A stretch of 64,000 nucleotides of DNA. Origin: Mycobacterium sp. DL440. GTDB taxonomy: Bacteria; Actinomycetota; Actinomycetes; Mycobacteriales; Mycobacteriaceae. The position numbers and the translations under genes are program-made. The stretch is from NCBI RefSeq assembly GCF_011745145.1, contig NZ_CP050191.1, positions 3,675,327-3,739,326 of the forward strand. Direction: 5' to 3'. The notes under the pieces were generated by a model. That model saw only the letters and a list, made by a program, of their open reading frames with translations, made no database searches and was not told the origin of the DNA. This document shows, piece after piece, positions 58,900-64,000 of this stretch (within the stretch, counting starts at the first letter, position 1; every line of letters starts with the position of its first letter).

Positions 58900-59153
58900 C
58901 GGGCACCGCCCATCAGATCCTCGGTGGAGTAGACCAGCGGAGCGAGCGCGTCGAGGACCAGGCGCATTCCGTGCTCGACCTCGGCGTCTTCGTCCAGCGC
59001 GCCTGTGCACAGCTCCTGGTGCAGTTCGCGGATCGGCTTCAACGCCTCACGGGCAGCGGTCCGAGCCACCCGTCCACGCGATGCCTGATTCATGCCATCA
59101 GTGGTCAACCCAAGCGCCCGTTGCGCGGCGTCGATTACGGGATCGGCCATCAT
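58896..59153 (-). CDS. Hypothetical helical protein
   Basis: 85 residues; DPVIDAAQRALGLTTDGMNQ then HQELCTGALDEDAEVEHGMR, a pattern seen in early actinophage genes. ATG at 59153 overlaps the upstream stop. Function unknown. Confidence 0.66.
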   Translation of the reverse strand: MMADPVIDAAQRALGLTTDGMNQASRGRVARTAAREALKPIRELHQELCTGALDEDAEVEHGMRLVLDALAPLVYSTEDLMGGAR

Positions 59154-59335
59154 GCACCGCCGATCCACCGGGCGGGGACGACCGGGCCAACGATCGCCGC
59201 GACGCGTGCGTCGAACTCCAGTCGCCCGTACACCTCACCGAGCGGAACGGTGCGGGGGTGCCTGCTCGGCTGCACGGCACCGAGGTCAGCGACGCGGCGG
59301 CTGAACCTGTTGGCGCGGTGCCTGCCCCGCCTCAT
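59150..59335 (-). CDS. Small basic protein
   Basis: 61 residues with a basic N-terminus (RRGRHRANRFSRRVADL) and EVYGRLEFDARVAAIVGPVV. Overlaps both neighbours by ATGA. Function unknown. Confidence 0.6.
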   Translation of the reverse strand: MRRGRHRANRFSRRVADLGAVQPSRHPRTVPLGEVYGRLEFDARVAAIVGPVVPARWIGGA

Positions 59336-59625
59336 TCGTCACCGCCCGGCACCACTGGCCCGTTGGCGTCGTGCACGGTGAGGTTCTTCGCCCCGGTGTC
59401 GACGCCCTGCAGCCGTTCGCGGACCTCAGCGCGCACCTGCTCCATCGCGGCCGGATCGCCGGTCAGGTGGCCGCACAGCTTGTCTGCGAGCCGGTCGGCC
59501 GCCTCGTCGCTGTAGCCGAGAAGGAATTTCGACGTCGAGGCGACACCGCTGTTGAACCCGTCAAGCCAGATCATGATCAGGACACTGGAATCCAGTCGTT
59601 GCACGACCGCCTTTTTCGGGCTCAT
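59332..59625 (-). CDS. Hypothetical protein
   Basis: 97 residues; basic N-terminus MSPKKAVVQRLDSSVLIMIW, then helical DEAADRLADKLCGHLTGDPA. Coupled by ATGA. Function unknown. Confidence 0.66.
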   Translation of the reverse strand: MSPKKAVVQRLDSSVLIMIWLDGFNSGVASTSKFLLGYSDEAADRLADKLCGHLTGDPAAMEQVRAEVRERLQGVDTGAKNLTVHDANGPVVPGGDE

Positions 59626-59846
59626 TCGGCACCGCCTGATACGAGGCGCAGGCCACGCTCACCGCGATGCTGGGCAGCGGCCCGAGCGGCCTGGCGGGCG
59701 TCGTGCGGGCACCACACCAGACGGGGCCGGTGCGGTGCCGGGAGCTCGTCGCACAACGCCTCCATCAACTCGCACGCCTCTTCAACCAGGCGGGAGTCGC
59801 CCGTCAACAGCAGTGAGATCGCCCGCGTTACACGCGTATCCGTCAT
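59622..59846 (-). CDS. Hypothetical protein
   Basis: 74 residues from MTDTRVTRAISLLL, helical with cysteines in CELMEALCDELP and WCPHDAR, Arg-rich end. Starts 2 bp after the secreted-protein stop. Function unknown. Confidence 0.64.
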   Translation of the reverse strand: MTDTRVTRAISLLLTGDSRLVEEACELMEALCDELPAPHRPRLVWCPHDARQAARAAAQHRGERGLRLVSGGAE

Positions 59847-59848
59847 CG

Positions 59849-60232
59849 TCACCGGATCACATCCGATCCCGTTGGCAGCCAACCCGGCTCATCCGGCAAC
59901 ACGTTGCCGTCGTTGACCGGATAGACCTCCTTGGCCTGCAGCGTCTCTTCGCGGTAATAGCCCTGCGAGCAGCTGCTGTAATAGGTGCCGAACGAGCAGT
60001 AGCCGCGCACCCATCCCGCTGGTGTCCACACCACCCGGGCACGCATCCATGAACCGTCCGCGAGGCGCGGCGTATCGCAGATGGTGCGGCGTTGCGAGCC
60101 GAGGAAACCCCACCGGATCGTTTCGCAGCCCACACCCGGGTCGGCCTTCGCCTCAGTGGCCCACAGGGTTCCAGTGCCTGCCAGGACCGCCCCGGCGGCC
60201 ATCGCGGCGAGCAGCCGCTTGATGGAGATCAT
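59849..60232 (-). CDS. Secreted protein with CDxPxxxDGxW motif
   Basis: 127 residues; signal peptide of about 32 residues (LAAMAAGAVLAGTGTLWA, then AKADPG). The mature part has CDTPRLADGSWMRARVVW and further cysteines (GYCSFGTYYSSCSQGYY). It shares the CDxPxxxDGxW motif with the protein at 2189-2485 and with mycobacterial exported proteins. A secreted protein within an early operon suggests an effect on the envelope or medium of the infected cell; function unknown. Confidence 0.82.
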   Translation of the reverse strand: MISIKRLLAAMAAGAVLAGTGTLWATEAKADPGVGCETIRWGFLGSQRRTICDTPRLADGSWMRARVVWTPAGWVRGYCSFGTYYSSCSQGYYREETLQAKEVYPVNDGNVLPDEPGWLPTGSDVIR

Positions 60233-60504
60233 CGGGTCACCGCCGCAACGTGATAGGCGGCGATCGCCTGCACCGCGTACGCAGCTTCAGCGTGGGTGGG
60301 GACGAAGAACGGCGCCAGATAGTGCTGGCCGATCTGCCGGTACGCCTCACCCGCCGGGGAGACCATCCAATGCCCGTCGTCACCCATCGGGGTGGCGGAC
60401 ACGATGACCGTGTCTCCGAACGTGGCGCGGATCAGCGGTTTCGGCCTGTCCTCACACTCCAACAGGGTCTCGATCCGGGGTTGAGCTAACATCAGGGTTG
60501 ACAC
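60229..60504 (-). CDS. Hypothetical protein
   Basis: 91 residues from GTG, chosen because AGAGG lies 7 nt before it. Beta-rich first half (IRATFGDTVIVSATPMGDDG), helical end. Function unknown. Confidence 0.66.
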   Translation of the reverse strand: MSTLMLAQPRIETLLECEDRPKPLIRATFGDTVIVSATPMGDDGHWMVSPAGEAYRQIGQHYLAPFFVPTHAEAAYAVQAIAAYHVAAVTR

Positions 60505-60539
60505 TGGGTTTCCTCTCTGCGGGGTGTTACTGGTGTCGT

Positions 60540-60581
60540 GGCCCGCCCCGGCGCACACCGGGCGCGGGCCGCTTACTTTTT
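60540..60581 (+). terminator. Terminator-like hairpin facing rightward
   Basis: GGCCCGCCCCGG pairs with CCGGGCGCGGGCC with one bulge around a 6-nt loop, followed by GCTTACTTTTT on the plus strand. No rightward gene lies upstream, so it would stop antisense transcripts; on the leftward mRNA it is an intercistronic hairpin. Confidence 0.55.
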
Positions 60582-60594
60582 GGTGATGTGGGAT

Positions 60595-60918
60595 TCAACT
60601 CCCGAGCACCCCTGCGCCCGGAGTTGCGTTGATCCGCTGCTGCACAAACCGGATGCGCTGCTGCAGCGAAAGCATCGGCACACGGCCAAACATCCGTATC
60701 GCCACCAACGCACTGAGCGCGACGTCGGCTAGTTCATCGACCACATCAGATTGCTGCGCGCACTTACCTTTACGCGGATTCATGCCGCTGTAATTCAGGT
60801 ATATCTGTGCGGCTTCCCCGGCCTCCTCGGACACCTTCATGATCTGCGCCCACAAAGGGGTGTTGTGGCTGTCGATCCAGTCGGTTATCTCTGCAATCGC
60901 CTCATTGGTAGTGGTCAT
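60595..60918 (-). CDS. MazG-like nucleotide pyrophosphohydrolase
   Basis: 107 residues; IMKVSEEAGEAAQIYLNYSG gives the first E-x2-E-x3 motif and VVDELADVALSALVAI the E-x2-D helix of the all-alpha NTP-PPase family. May clean nucleotide pools or lower ppGpp during infection. ATG overlaps the upstream gene. Confidence 0.85.
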   Translation of the reverse strand: MTTTNEAIAEITDWIDSHNTPLWAQIMKVSEEAGEAAQIYLNYSGMNPRKGKCAQQSDVVDELADVALSALVAIRMFGRVPMLSLQQRIRFVQQRINATPGAGVLGS

Positions 60919-61556
60919 TCCTCAACACCACCCAGGTAGTTATCCAGCTCGTTTGCGCAGTTCCGGTATGCGTTTCGCACCGAGTTCGGTTGGGCTTCGT
61001 CAGCGGCGATCTGATACCACCGCTCCATGAACACCTCTAGTGGCGTGGGGGATTCACCCGCAACCACCGGAGGCACGGGAATGAGCTCGGCAGCGGCTTC
61101 GTCCTGGCACTGAACGCACCTGAAGTCGAACGGGCCAAAAGAGCCGGCATAGAAGCCGTGAGCGCAGGTTGGTTGCCCGGGGGGTGCCGACTGGGGAATG
61201 TCGGATGCACCCCCCGGGCCTTCATCACCCACCGTTGGCGCGGTTACGGGTGACGGGTCTGCCGCTGCGCTGACGGCGGCAGAGTCTTCAGGGCGGAACC
61301 GCCGCCGCATCTCGGCGAAGTAGTCGGCCCACATCGTTGATAACAGGCCCTCGTCCGCTTCGGCTTCGTCGCAGATGTCCTCAGCTTCGAGGGGGCACTG
61401 GGAATTCGGGCATGTGCACGAACCATCTATGCCCGCGGTGTCGAGGTAGTCGCCCGCCTCCCGCTCCGAGAACCCTGTGCGCTGCTCACGGATCGCATCC
61501 GAGACCGCGTCGATCAAATCGGCTGTGCCACGCAGAATGTTGGCCAGATCGCTCAC
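60915..61556 (-). CDS. Hypothetical protein with Cys motifs
   Basis: 213 residues. SCTCPNSQCPLEAEDICDEA and later CAHGFYAGSFGPFDFRCVQC are likely metal sites; a Pro/Ala linker lies in the middle. C-terminal EVFMERWYQIAADEAQ is helical. Function unknown. Confidence 0.68.
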   Translation of the reverse strand: MSDLANILRGTADLIDAVSDAIREQRTGFSEREAGDYLDTAGIDGSCTCPNSQCPLEAEDICDEAEADEGLLSTMWADYFAEMRRRFRPEDSAAVSAAADPSPVTAPTVGDEGPGGASDIPQSAPPGQPTCAHGFYAGSFGPFDFRCVQCQDEAAAELIPVPPVVAGESPTPLEVFMERWYQIAADEAQPNSVRNAYRNCANELDNYLGGVEE

Positions 61557-61987
61557 CGAGTCACCGCCTGGCCCAGGTACGGCTCAACCGGGCGAGCGGC
61601 CAACTGTTCCTTCAGCAGCACGACCTCATCGCGCGCCGAATTCCGCTCGTCGGTGACCACCTCGACCTCGTCGCGCAACTCATCGACCCGCACCACCAGC
61701 TCGTCCCGCTCGTCGCGGATCCGGTCCTGATCCGACAGCAGATGCTCGAACTCGCGGGACATGGCCGCGTTCGCCTCGCACGCCGTCCTGAGCAGCGGGC
61801 CCAAGTTCCCGTGCTCGGCCAGAACGTCGTTCAGCTCCTCACGCGTCGCCTGCAACTCAGCCATCGCCTCGTCGTAGGTCAGTGGCATCGGCCAGTGCTC
61901 CGGCGACATACCCACGCGGCGCTGCGCAGGCCCAGTGAAGGCGCGGTCATGCGCGTCGACCGCCGCGGACAGATCAGTCGTGGACAT
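61553..61987 (-). CDS. Coiled-coil protein
   Basis: 144 residues; about 45-130 is a continuous heptad-like helix (ELQATREELNDVLAEHG, DERDELVVRVDELRDEVEVV). No enzymatic motif. Coupled on both sides. Confidence 0.7.
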   Translation of the reverse strand: MSTTDLSAAVDAHDRAFTGPAQRRVGMSPEHWPMPLTYDEAMAELQATREELNDVLAEHGNLGPLLRTACEANAAMSREFEHLLSDQDRIRDERDELVVRVDELRDEVEVVTDERNSARDEVVLLKEQLAARPVEPYLGQAVTR

Positions 61988-62196
61988 CAGGCGCCCACCT
62001 CCGCCAGCTCACGGGGGGTTGACGTCGGCAGACCCGCAATGAAAGTCGCGATCTGCTCATCGGTGGAGAACCGCCGCGTCCCGATCAATTTGGACTCCAG
62101 AGCCCCGGACGCCCACAGCGCGAACACCTTCGCGCGGCTGATACCACCGAGCTTGGATGCCGTCGACTGCCAGTTGTTCAACCAGTTGTCGCTCAT
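61987..62196 (-). CDS. Small MerR/excisionase-like HTH protein
   Basis: 69 residues; ISRAKVFALWASGALESKLI then GTRRFSTDEQIATFIAGL forms a winged HTH. Located in the early operon next to the antirepressor; might be excisionase or a regulator. Confidence 0.74.
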   Translation of the reverse strand: MSDNWLNNWQSTASKLGGISRAKVFALWASGALESKLIGTRRFSTDEQIATFIAGLPTSTPRELAEVGA

Positions 62197-62468
62197 GCCG
62201 GCCTCACCCGGAACTCGGACGGGAATGCCCTGATGTGCGCACCAAGTGCGTTGTGCAGCTTCACGACCTCGGACGAGTCCAACGTGAACGGCCCGATCTC
62301 AACGGCAGGCCCGGACACAGCCGACAGGACCGAGCGCACCGGGATCGACACACACTGGTCGGTCCGGTCGTCGTGGGGCTCCAAGATGGTGGGCTGATCC
62401 ACCACCTGGCGGAAGTCGTCGAACTCGCCGGTGCGATCAACCAACGGAAAGCGATGCAGTGTCCTCAC
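62193..62468 (-). CDS. Hypothetical protein
   Basis: 91 residues from GTG; VSIPVRSVLSAVSGPAVEIG and FTLDSSEVVKLHNALGAHIR are similar to early proteins in related phages. Function unknown. Confidence 0.66.
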   Translation of the reverse strand: MRTLHRFPLVDRTGEFDDFRQVVDQPTILEPHDDRTDQCVSIPVRSVLSAVSGPAVEIGPFTLDSSEVVKLHNALGAHIRAFPSEFRVRPA

Positions 62469-63277
62469 GCGTCGCCGCCTTGCACCAGTCGCAATGCGGA
62501 ATCAGCAACGACGTTGGCGTAGTGCTTGGCCCAAACCGAGTCGAACAATGGGCGGTCAGACTCGGTGTAGGCGTACACCTTGCGGACGGTGCCGTTCGGG
62601 AGCGTCTGGTGATGCTGTTCCGGTGCGCGGTCGTGCTCCACGATGTACCGGGCCTTGAGACGCCGGCCGAACCCGGACGCCTTCGCCTCGATGAGTGACC
62701 GCTGCAGGCCCTTGCTGGCGAGGTAGTCCGAGACGTACAGCGGCACGTCGGCCGGCTCAATCTCCGGAGCTTCACCGAGGGCGCGGGCCAGGACGATTCG
62801 CGCCTTGGACTCCAGGTGCTTCGGGTCGATCAGACCCTTGGCGAGTTGCAGGACCTCGATTTGGCCGCGAGCTTGCCGGGTGAGTCGGTCGAGCTGGTCC
62901 TCGGTGGCGCGCGGGTTGATCGCGCCGCCCTCGTTGAAATAGGCGTCGAGCGCGTCGGCGGCTTCGGCTTGGAAGGCGATCAGCACGGGGCGCGCGTCGG
63001 ACGAGACCCGATTCTCGTCGATTCCGCCGAGCCACATCGTGAAGGTGCGGCGGTCGATCATTGTCATTTCGCGCGGCTTGCCGTCCTCGGCAACCGACAC
63101 CTCCTGGGTGACGGTTGCCCAAGACCGAGCATTCAGCTTGCGGCGCTGCGAGTCCGTCGCAAGTCCGATCGCCTCGCAGGCATGGCGCAGGGAGACAATC
63201 TCGCGGCCGCTGACGCGCGCCGCCATGACCTTGCGGTCTGTTCCGGGGATTGCGATCTGAACAAGTTCGGCGGTCAT
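62465..63277 (-). CDS. Phage antirepressor
   Basis: 270 residues. The N-terminal 120 residues (PGTDRKVMAARVSGREIVSL, then RRTFTMWLGGID) fit the P22 Ant N-terminal domain; the C-terminal half is helical with GFGRRLKARYIVEHDRAPEQ, seen in antirepressors of actinophages. Presumably binds and disables the repressor or drives early expression. ATG overlaps the Cro-like gene stop. Confidence 0.84.
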   Translation of the reverse strand: MTAELVQIAIPGTDRKVMAARVSGREIVSLRHACEAIGLATDSQRRKLNARSWATVTQEVSVAEDGKPREMTMIDRRTFTMWLGGIDENRVSSDARPVLIAFQAEAADALDAYFNEGGAINPRATEDQLDRLTRQARGQIEVLQLAKGLIDPKHLESKARIVLARALGEAPEIEPADVPLYVSDYLASKGLQRSLIEAKASGFGRRLKARYIVEHDRAPEQHHQTLPNGTVRKVYAYTESDRPLFDSVWAKHYANVVADSALRLVQGGDA

Positions 63278-63549
63278 CAGGCCACCCGCTCCCGTGACGA
63301 CTTCAACGGTTCGGGCTGCCACACGTTCAGCGACGACAGTCCGAGCGCCTTGGCCCAGGCGGTCATAAGCGGGTTGCTGGCCCGCTTGTAGCCGAGTTCG
63401 ACGTTTCGGATGGTGTCGGGGTGGACACCGTCGACTCCGTTTTCGGCGATTCGATCGATGAGTTGGTTCACGCTGAGTCCGTGCGCTTCGCGGAGATCCC
63501 GGATTCGAATCTGCGGACCGATTGGCCTGGCGCTGTCTTTATCGGGCAT
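63277..63549 (-). CDS. Cro-like HTH regulator
   Basis: 90 residues with an XRE-type HTH (REAHGLSVNQLIDRIAENGV, HPDTIRNVELGYKRAS) plus C-terminal tail. First gene of the leftward operon, facing the repressor. ATG at 63549 chosen because TACAGT ends 7 nt before it; the extension to 63585 would overlap the promoter. Likely a Cro-type switch protein acting on the operators upstream. Confidence 0.84.
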   Translation of the reverse strand: MPDKDSARPIGPQIRIRDLREAHGLSVNQLIDRIAENGVDGVHPDTIRNVELGYKRASNPLMTAWAKALGLSSLNVWQPEPLKSSRERVA

Positions 63550-63551
63550 GG

Positions 63552-63702
63552 CGCTAACTGTAGCGACAGGTTCGGACAGGAGCAAGCATTTGGCGCTAGA
63601 TCTGTCGATTTCTGTCCATTGACCTGCGGAATGACAGACATGTCATTACATGTCGGAACCGCTACCAAGCGCTAGACCTGTCAAACTGTCGCTAGACCTG
63701 TC
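63552..63702. promoter_or_regulatory. Operator cluster of the immunity region
   Basis: GCTAGA[CT]CTGTC occurs at 63595-63606, 63671-63682 and 63691-63702, the last two exactly 20 bp apart. An inverted copy of CTGTCGCTA is at 63561-63569 and a direct one at 63686-63694; CGCTA/TAGCG (63552-63565) covers the leftward -10. A separate palindrome ATGACA/TGTCAT lies at 63631-63646. Predicted sites for repressor and Cro-like protein. Confidence 0.8.
63557..63585 (-). promoter_or_regulatory. Leftward early promoter
   Basis: TTGCTC (63580-63585), a 17-bp spacer and TACAGT (63557-63562), then 7 nt to the ATG of the Cro-like gene. Canonical spacing and leaderless output. The operator repeats overlap the -10 region. 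Confidence 0.85.
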
Positions 63703-63728
63703 ACACCCTGTTGCGCAACACTGTTCCC

Positions 63729-64000
63729 ATGACCGCAGAAGAGTGGGAACGGCTCGCTGATTTCGTGTCCGCACGAATAGACGAGCTCGACGTAACACAG
63801 GCGCAGATACAGCAGCGCGGAGGACCCAGCCCGGCCAAGGTCCGTGAAGTCACCTCACGCAGGGCAACGGCGATGAGCCCAAGTAAGCGACGTGATCTAG
63901 AACGCGCGCTCGAATGGGCGCCACGGAGTATCGATGACGTACTTGCCGGCGGTGATCCAACGCCGATGCAGCGCCCCACCGTTGCCGCCGAGGCTGAACC
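63729..64000 (+). CDS. Immunity repressor, partial at window end
   Basis: 90 codons are visible and the frame is open to the edge. MTAEEWERLADFVSARIDEL and AQIQQRGGPSPAKVREVTSR, then MSPSKRRDLERALEWAP, match the N-terminal DNA-binding part of mycobacteriophage immunity repressors. It diverges from the leftward early operon across the operator cluster. The C-terminus and the neighbouring integrase, if any, are beyond the window. Confidence 0.83.
   Translation, partial: MTAEEWERLADFVSARIDELDVTQAQIQQRGGPSPAKVREVTSRRATAMSPSKRRDLERALEWAPRSIDDVLAGGDPTPMQRPTVAAEAE

Noticed and set aside
1..64000. tRNA genes, CRISPR arrays and insertion sequences
   Set aside because: No cloverleaf-like sequence, no regular direct-repeat/spacer pattern and no transposase or IS ends were seen by eye; a tRNAscan or repeat search could still find weak ones.

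Overview
The window is high-G+C actinobacterial DNA carrying a nearly complete temperate siphovirus prophage in a mycobacterial host (Mycobacterium/Mycolicibacterium type). The host assignment rests on a LysB-type mycolyl-arabinogalactan esterase, a phage WhiB-like regulator, a DUF732 protein, secreted Pro/Ala-rich proteins and many TANNNT -10 boxes placed 6-8 nt before ATG/GTG starts, the usual leaderless mycobacterial layout. No tRNA, rRNA, CRISPR array or insertion sequence was seen.

Layout. 1-1920: two tandem host genes for exported Pro/Ala-rich proteins, ending in a perfect intrinsic terminator. 1921-2188: gene-free host/prophage border, where the left attachment site probably lies. 2189-2485: a small secreted protein. 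2482-5717: lysis genes (LysA, DUF3307 membrane protein, LysB, and membrane microprotein after LysB), all leftward. 5749-18533: minor tail and receptor-binding proteins. 18533-24767: tape measure and tail chaperone. 24788-28533: head-tail connectors, a fibre-like protein and the major tail protein. 28621-37844: two membrane proteins, capsid-associated proteins, major capsid protein, a MuF-protease fusion and portal. 37873-46204: accessory genes, large terminase, serine recombinase and probable small terminase. 46320-47472: replication initiator containing iterons. 47477-62468: early genes (GIY-YIG, HTH proteins, WhiB, ASCH, C5 methyltransferase, resolvase-like nuclease, DnaQ-like exonuclease, RecT, YqaJ exonuclease, MazG and many small zinc-binding or hypothetical proteins), mostly joined by 4-nt ATGA/GTGA overlaps. 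62465-63549: antirepressor and Cro-like HTH. 63552-63702: divergent operator region. 63729 to the end: rightward immunity repressor, cut by the window edge. No integrase is present; it probably lies to the right.

How it works together. In the lysogen the rightward repressor should act on the repeated operators and silence the leftward promoter at 63557-63585. On induction the leftward early operon makes recombination and replication proteins, then late genes run to lysis. Six short genes point against this flow (2189, 12394, 13200, 42071, 42416, 43131). Several have their own leaderless promoters and are good candidates for expression in the lysogen, including a BrnT/BrnA-like toxin-antitoxin pair at 42071-42832.

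The most unusual observation is at 33441-33447. A CCCAAAA heptamer lies in slippery phase nine bases before the stop of the MuF-protease gene. The -1 frame is then open for 198 residues, without an ATG/GTG/TTG start for its first two thirds of a hundred codons, and ends in a CdiA-type nuclease-like domain. This predicts a frameshift-made MuF-protease-toxin virion protein. Other notable items are 11-bp iterons inside the replication gene, an internal ribosome binding site in lysA that would release the C-terminal lysin domain, several 27-32-residue membrane microproteins, and a near-identical 23-nt element upstream of both the capsid and major tail genes.
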